Made by a program: the position numbers and the translations under genes | Origin: Nephromyces sp. MM_2019 | Lineage: Eukaryota; Apicomplexa; Aconoidasida; Nephromycida | NCBI GenBank assembly: GCA_015657535.1 | Contig: JADHZB010001847.1 | Coordinates: forward strand, 7,501 to 71,500 | Length of the DNA: 64,000 nt | Direction of reading: 5' to 3' | The notes under the pieces: generated by a model | What the model was told of the DNA's origin: nothing | The model's input: the letters and a program-made list of their open reading frames with translations, nothing else | Database searches by the model: none | In this document: positions 58,650 to 64,000 of the stretch, in pieces | Position numbering within the stretch: the first letter of the stretch is position 1 | Layout: the number at the start of each line of letters is the position of its first letter

Positions 58650-60118
58650 TTATGAGCTTTTTTGATAGTTAGTTGATTTATTCAAAAGATTCAGCTCTCT
58701 AAGGATGGAATTGTGCCTTAGATATAAAAATAAATACCCAAAAAGCATAAGGGTCGTGCAACAAGTTTGATATTTTGAGAGCCAATTTGGAATTAATCTT
58801 TCCTTTGCAAGAATTTGTGAGTTTGTTATTAAGCCAGAGATATGAGCTAATAGCTGAATTGCTATAGCTGATTTATAATCATAATTATAGTAGATTAAGG
58901 ATCCAAGGCTTGACAATAGGAAAAGGATAGCAAGGCCATACCTTTAAGTAGTTATAGTGGAAAATCGAACGTTTAATTTAAATTATGTAAATTATCTATA
59001 TATGCTTATAATGTTCTAGGTAAAAGTTTTAAATAATTTTATAGTTAATAAGAGTAAGTCTATGACTAAACGTAATGCTTATATAAAACTGTAGCCAAAA
59101 GTGAAATCATTGTAATAACAAATTGTTATCTATAAATATTGAGAGTGTTAATTTGAAATACATCAAATTTCGATAGTATATACCGGATGTTTCCAAAGTA
59201 TTTCGAAAAGCGATTCCCGTATTTCAAACTTTGTAAATGACATAATACACTTCCCCAAAAGGCAAGAAAGTATGAGGAGAAGAGAGTTTGATAATTCAAA
59301 AGGTTTTCATGTAAAAAGGGGCTTGAATTTGCCAAGGCCATTATGGATATTCCAATCCAGAGGGTAGACCAAAGTGCATAATAAAAGAAAAAAGACCTTA
59401 TTAAAATTAAATAAAGAATGATTAAACGTTTGAGAAAGAAATTTAAATAAAAAATCGAATACTTGGAATTGAAGCTACGAGAATCGCCAAGATGAGCGTC
59501 CACTATACAACACCAAATTTCATTTGTTTCATTTTCATGAGTAGTAAATAGTTGATTTGCTGGGTCAAGAGTTTGCTGTGAAGTTTCTGTGTAACAATTG
59601 GAGAAAGACGTGACTGGCTTAACCCCTGAAGTAGTGCTGTAACCTGTTTGTGGGATTTTAAAGAGGGTATTTATGCTTGATTTATGTATATATGCGTGTT
59701 TAGGGTTCTGATAACAGGGTTTAAATAGTTCCAAATTATTTAACTTCTTTGTTATAAGTGTAGATGATGGAGGAGTTCGATATCTCCTTATTAGTTCTAA
59801 AAAAGGACAGAAGGAATGGGAACTTTTCTTCCGACTTGGGGTGGTGTGCAAGGGATTTATTCTTGCTGATAGCTCTAAGGGCATTAAATTAGATGATGCA
59901 TAATTTGGAGGATGTAAATATCTACGTGGTATAGAACTTATTCCATGAAGATTAGTCGATAAATTCATTGAAAACCTAAACATTGGGTAGCTGAGCAAGT
60001 TTAATGGAGTGGTTATCCTTATCAAAGGAGAATTAAATATTTTTATGGATTTCCGTTGGCATAGCAACCAATCTGTGTGGAAACCGTATCGAAAAGCTCC
60101 TGTAAATTTTTCAAGCAT
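58650..60118 (-). CDS. TMEM69/DUF3429-like mitochondrial membrane protein with long leader
   Basis: 408 aa, exons 59184-60118 and 58650-58941. The first 220 residues are basic, Ser/Thr/Pro-rich and without domain, compatible with an organelle-targeting extension. The membrane part has about five helices: FFFYYALWSTLWIGISIMAL, LFSSYFLAFWGSVLCHLQ (compare the FLGGVHWG segment of the family), then after the intron RYGLAILFLLSSLGSLIYY, SAIAIQLLAHISGLITNS, RLIPNWLSKYQTCCTTLMLF (compare PxWxxxYRxxLT). This layout fits the DUF3429/TMEM69 inner-membrane family, but the match is by pattern and moderate. The intron (donor 59183, acceptor 58942) is confirmed by phase and by continuation of the helical pattern. 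The start ATG overlaps the stop of a 63-codon frame upstream (listed separately), so the true N-terminus may differ. Confidence 0.58.
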
Positions 60119-60302
60119 CTTTGAGTTTTTCTTGCCGTTCTATCACCTTCGGAGAAATTTTGCCTATTGAAATGCGAATATTATTAATTTTGATGTATCT
60201 TAAGACTTTTAAACTCAGTTTTGTGATATTTGAAAAGTCGAATTCAAGGGCTGGGTGTATGTGTTGGAGGCCGCTGGGGGGCAAAATGTGTAGAGATGGC
60301 AC
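60111..60302 (-). CDS. Possible small protein overlapping the start of the TMEM69-like gene
   Basis: Not recognised. Open frame of 63 codons, MPSLHILPPSGLQHIHPALE then …NIRISIGKISPKVIERQEK, whose TGA overlaps the ATG of the downstream gene (ATGCTTGA). Its composition is less AT-driven than random frames here, with a GC-rich first third. It could be a separate small protein, the real first exon of the TMEM69-like gene joined by an unseen intron (a weak GTTTAA donor at about 60203 would fit phase), or an upstream ORF. No choice can be made from sequence alone. Confidence 0.35.
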   Translation of the reverse strand: MPSLHILPPSGLQHIHPALEFDFSNITKLSLKVLRYIKINNIRISIGKISPKVIERQEKLKDA

Positions 60303-61845
60303 ATGTTAGCCGAGGGATTGTGTAAATTGTTTGTTAGTGATTAAATTAATGTAATGCTTTTTATCTTCAGGTTAGTACAAATCTCTCTTGAAATGTGAGA
60401 TTTTTTAGTGAGTGTATACTCATAGGCGTTTAGTGTTCCTCTTGCATAATGGTTTTTTTTATCACTACCAATTGAGGTATTCAAATCATAGGTTTTGATT
60501 TTTAATCTTTGGGTTGGGAGTCTTTTTAAATTTAATATAGTTTCATTATTGGAATTGAAATAGTAGAGCTTTCAGCTAGGGAGCTTCAATTTTGGGTTTA
60601 GAACCTAGGAATCGACTACTTAATCTAAAACTGCTAAATTTATATGAGCACAGCCTAGTGTATTTTCAACTTAACAAGCATGTTATTTCGAATAAATGTG
60701 TAAAAATTTGAGTAGGAATTAGCAAAGTAGTTTAATGTCATTGTACTTGCAAGTCTCATAAACACCATTTTGGCTGGGTTAGTTAGATAGTCTAAGGTTT
60801 GTGTGATATATATAAAATTGAAGTTGCTATTAACTACAAGAGTTTATAGGGTAACTATTTTTAATTTGAAAGTTATATAGAGAAATTCATAAATGTGGTA
60901 GCAAATGCTTATATTTTTTTAGAAAAGCTTTGATAAAATCTTACATCGTGATATAAGTTTACCAACAATGTTATGTTAGCTTTATATGCAATAAATGAAA
61001 ATTGGTACCATAATTATGTTTTTATCAGAAAAAATCGAGAATTAATCAAAAAGCAGATGCATTGAATCAGATTATTGATAAGAAATTAGCTAAATTCTCC
61101 GGAATCAAAGAAATTATTATACATTAACTAAATCATTTTGTGGAAATTTTCTAGTATTATAGCTTATTGAGAGTTCAATTGTGACTTAGCTAAAAGTCCA
61201 GTTGGTTAGTTCTTACTGTTAGCATTTGAAAAGTTTAATTTTTAATTCAAGTGTTGATAATTGAAAAGTTTGAATGTTTTAAAGTTCAGTGTGAAGTCAT
61301 AAGCGATTCAGCTCAAAAACTTTTTCTAGAGAATCATTCATTATTCACAAATAAAATTATCCTTGAGTTTTGTTAATAATTTTTATAAAATTAAAATCAA
61401 TTTTCTGTAAGCAATTTTAAAAAGTCATTTTTTGTGTCATCAATTTCTTTTTATCAAGCAAGGCGTAAATGTAGATTGAAAACTTAACTCTTTATTAACT
61501 TTCAAGTCTTGAACACTTCAATTCGTTTATACATAAACTTTTCTATATTGGAAATAATTTTTGTTTAACTAAGTGTGTACTTAATAAGGGCAAATACACC
61601 TCCTTAGTTTATCATCCAAATTTATTTTACTGTATTTTTGGCAAAATTGGATCTTTTACTCGTCTCAGAGCTAATTTATAGCGGTTCCCTTTATTATTTA
61701 ATTTTGTGTTTAAATATCAGAACTAATTAGATCGAATTTTCGATCAAGACTCATATTTTAATGCATTAGATATGTTAGTTTTTTATTTAAAAAATCAAAT
61801 CAAATACTCATTGCTCCAAATAAAGTAAAAAGGATAAGAAATAAA
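60303..61845. other. Divergent intergenic region, no gene seen
   Basis: 1.5 kb between divergent genes. AT-rich, no coherent open frame or repeat. Confidence 0.5.
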
Positions 61846-63252
61846 ATGAGGAAAATTTTAAGTGGAGTTAGTAATTTGCTTAAATTTTGCATATTAATTT
61901 TTATTCTTAAAGCTAACAAGGTATTAAACTACAAACTTCATCAAAGTGTTTCATACCCTAGTGACCTTCCCATTCAAGATGCAATTCAGTCACACCCTTC
62001 ATTAAGAGAAATATATAAGCTTGCTAACAATAGTGGAATTATTCAGAGCCTCGAACAAAATGAAATACCACCACCTGTTACGTTATTTTTACCTAACAAC
62101 CAAGCAGTGACTAATATAAGTGAGAAAACAAAAAATTTCATGTTGGATAAAAACAACCGGGATCTCATAGACACTGTAAGTGTAAGTGTAAGGATATTAT
62201 CAATTTGCCAATGAAATTAGTAATTATATAGGAATGAGGCTATTAAAACTACCTTATTTAGAGTGCTTGACTAATTGTTACTTTGTTTGATTTTTAAAGT
62301 ATTAGGCTAATTGTTTTCTAAATTAGAAAATTCAATTTTCAAGAAATTCCAACAGTGATCAGCACCAAAACTGAGCTATTCATGTCACATTGAATCTAGA
62401 TACGATTTTTCTTTATATCAATTATTAAACTTGTTTTTTCTTTACTTTAATTTTTATCTTAGTTGGATAGTAATTAGATATACTTAAATTGCAAACTAGT
62501 ATTCTGCTAGAATCCCTTTATCAGTACGGATAAACTTTGTAGTAGTTCTTAGGTGTAATATTGTTCCTATTAACACAGTTCCTTATGATTTATATTGCTA
62601 TATATGTTCAGCTTATTTTATTTTCTGCTCTCGATTACATCATTACGGAGCCAGAAATATCATCTGGAGTATATTCAGCAAAGGACTCTATCGTCACTCT
62701 TCTTAGCGAAGGTGCTTCGATTGATTCAAATGCAGAGGTAAGTTAGAAATACTTTTGTATATATACTATGATGCAATTCAATTTTAGTGCTAAATTTAAT
62801 TATTATTAGTTGACTTTCATAACAGCTTGTGCATTTTTAAAACATATGCTGTACCCTGGGTGAATTTCGATCCAATTTTGTTAGTACCTAGAGTCAGAAT
62901 ATTTTTTTTCCAAATTGAAAGTTTTATAACATTCGTTGTATACAATTTTCTCAATAGTTTGAAATATTTTCATACGTGGTTAAGGTTTTGTTTCAAAATT
63001 TATGTTTTGTAATATTATTTGTTTCGTTTTATCTAGCGCAAAGTAGTTAGATAAAAAATGAGATTATTGAAAATGTAAATTACGATTTATTTTAAACTTG
63101 ATTAATATATAAATTACATGTGTTAGATTTGTGTCAACGAACAAAAGAACTGCGCTCAAATAGTCGACTATATAGAGTTAGAACAGGGTAATATATTTAT
63201 ATTGGATAAGATGCTATATCCCATGGAGGTTATGAATATGTTTCCACATTGA
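61846..63252 (+). CDS. Secreted fasciclin (FAS1) domain protein
   Basis: 193 aa, exons 61846-62175, 62612-62737, 63127-63252, all in phase. Signal peptide (NLLKFCILIFILKANKVLN) followed by one FAS1 domain that fills the rest: IQDAIQSHPSLREIYKLANN and SGIIQSLEQN (helices α1-α3), VTLFLPNNQAVTNI (H1 box, compare TVFAPTNxAF), LIDTLILFSALDYIITEP (compare LxxLLxYHVVxG), SIVTLLSEGASID and finally NIFILDKMLYP (H2 box, compare VHVIDKVLLP). FAS1 domains act in cell adhesion through homophilic or matrix contacts. No GPI signal or membrane segment follows, so a soluble secreted protein is predicted. One-domain FAS1 proteins occur in apicomplexans, algae and bacteria. The three exons cover the domain without missing strands. 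Confidence 0.88.
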
Positions 63253-63592
63253 TAAAGCTTCTGGAAAGTTCCAAAACAATATTGAGATCGTAGAAATTTA
63301 ATGAATTATTCTAGTTCACAACTTTGGCAGATATTTTAATTTTTATTATTTAAAAATTTCGGTATATTCAAAAACTGGGGATTTTTAAAAAAATTCTGAA
63401 TCAAATACAAGCTATATCAAATATTTATATTGAAATTCGACTATTAAAAATGAGATGTTGAATTATTTATGTACATAAAAAGTTAATACTTGTATTTGTT
63501 GTTGAGTTATTAATAAAATTGATAAAGTGCTTTAAAAGCTCAGGTAAGTGATTAATCTTCAATACGAATTTACTTTATTAGAGATTTTTAAT
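63253..63592. other. Short convergent intergenic region
   Basis: 340 bp between the fasciclin stop and the CHY zinc-finger stop. AT-rich, nothing recognised. Confidence 0.5.
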
Positions 63593-63914
63593 TTATTTTT
63601 TATTCCCTGTGGATTGAATCTTGGTAAGGTTTTTATATTTATGTTTATCCTTTCTGTTCATAGTTATTTTGTTTCGGTTACCTCTTCCTCCCTGAGAGAG
63701 GAGTTTAGGGTAGTAATAATCTACTATTTTCTAGTTTCAACAAGTGAAAATTTACCTCCCAATGCCCTGATCGATCAGCAGTAAGTGATTCACCACATGT
63801 GCAGGGTTTCTGTGAGTAATTTTGCTCAAGTGAGCAAAATCCACAGATCATCCTAGTAGCCCAATCATGTGGGTGATCCGATACCAAATCATGGCATACA
63901 TCACATGGATAAGC
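63593..63914 (-). CDS. CHY-type zinc-finger protein, 3' end (5' part beyond window)
   Basis: Partial: the last three exons, 63756-63914, 63682-63691 (10-nt microexon) and 63593-63606, stop TAA 63593-63595. The first reads AYPCDVCHDLVSDHPHDWA, RMICGFCSLEQNY, KPCTCGESL and RSGHWE, which matches the CHY zinc-finger pattern (CxxC...H...C-G-x-C...C-x-C) found in Hot13-like mitochondrial proteins and in plant/animal CHY E3 ligases. The HWE|GGRG junction agrees with the family's GHWEGGxG. Upstream exons lie beyond about 63915; the remaining 86 bases of the window seem to be intron. Whether a RING domain is attached cannot be seen. Confidence 0.8.
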
Positions 63915-64000
63915 CTAAAATAAAAATCTAAATTAATCTCTTTTTGCATTCAATTTTTGGTAAACTACATTGTCTATGCATTAATTATAGATTTACAAGA

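Noticed and set aside
1..64000. Transposon, retroelement or endogenous virus
   Set aside because: No reverse transcriptase, transposase or integrase motif, terminal repeats or capsid-like gene was noticed on either strand.

Overview
The window looks like nuclear DNA from an apicomplexan or a close myzozoan relative. It is strongly AT-rich, genes lie on both strands, and most are split by short GT-AG introns (often about 45-130 nt, longer in the left third). Taxonomic markers read from the sequence are: a TRAP-like von Willebrand A adhesin (28360-29693); an ATG8 that ends in an exposed glycine; a RAP-domain protein; an apicomplexan-style concanavalin-like secreted protein; and a protein with a signal peptide followed by a transit-like leader, as expected for delivery to a non-photosynthetic plastid. 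I did not identify the species. All gene models were built by hand from reading frames, splice sites and phase matching; every multi-exon model listed closes in phase unless stated.

Left part (1 to about 18.3 kb): long (CA)n/(TG)n/(TA)n tracts, minisatellites and two N gaps separate a few genes. These are the 3' end of a cyclic-nucleotide phosphodiesterase (+), a Bud20/ZNF593-type zinc finger (+), a COPI-associated (TVP15-like) four-helix membrane protein in seven small exons (-), ATG8 (+), a CAP/SCP-domain secretory protein (+) and a histidine-phosphatase (phosphoglycerate-mutase-like) protein (+). The same dinucleotide bias enters their coding sequence.

Middle part (about 18.3 to 36.9 kb): repeats fade and genes are denser. 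They are SQD2-type sulfolipid glycosyltransferase with a bipartite leader (-), PI31-like proteasome regulator (-), a predicted F-box / pseudokinase / cyclin fusion (+), TRAP-like adhesin (-), an orphan secreted 358-aa protein (-), a MOLO1-like TPM-domain type I membrane protein (+), and mitochondrial ATP synthase OSCP/delta (+). The adhesin, orphan and TPM genes form a run of three secretory-pathway genes.

Right part (36.9 to 64 kb): PH-domain coiled-coil protein (+), RAP-domain protein (+), secreted ConA/LamG-like protein (+), WD40-like protein (+), YIF1 (-), a 17-exon FCP1 RNA polymerase II CTD phosphatase (-), a TMEM69/DUF3429-like membrane protein (-), a secreted fasciclin (FAS1) protein (+), and the 3' end of a CHY zinc-finger protein (-).

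The most notable items are the plastid-type SQD2 in a genome that otherwise looks apicomplexan, and the F-box/pseudokinase/cyclin fusion. There are also three microexons (10, 14 and 23 nt) required by phase, and a sharp change of sequence texture near 18.3 kb that could be real regional heterogeneity or an assembly join. No rRNA, tRNA, CRISPR array or recognisable mobile element was found.
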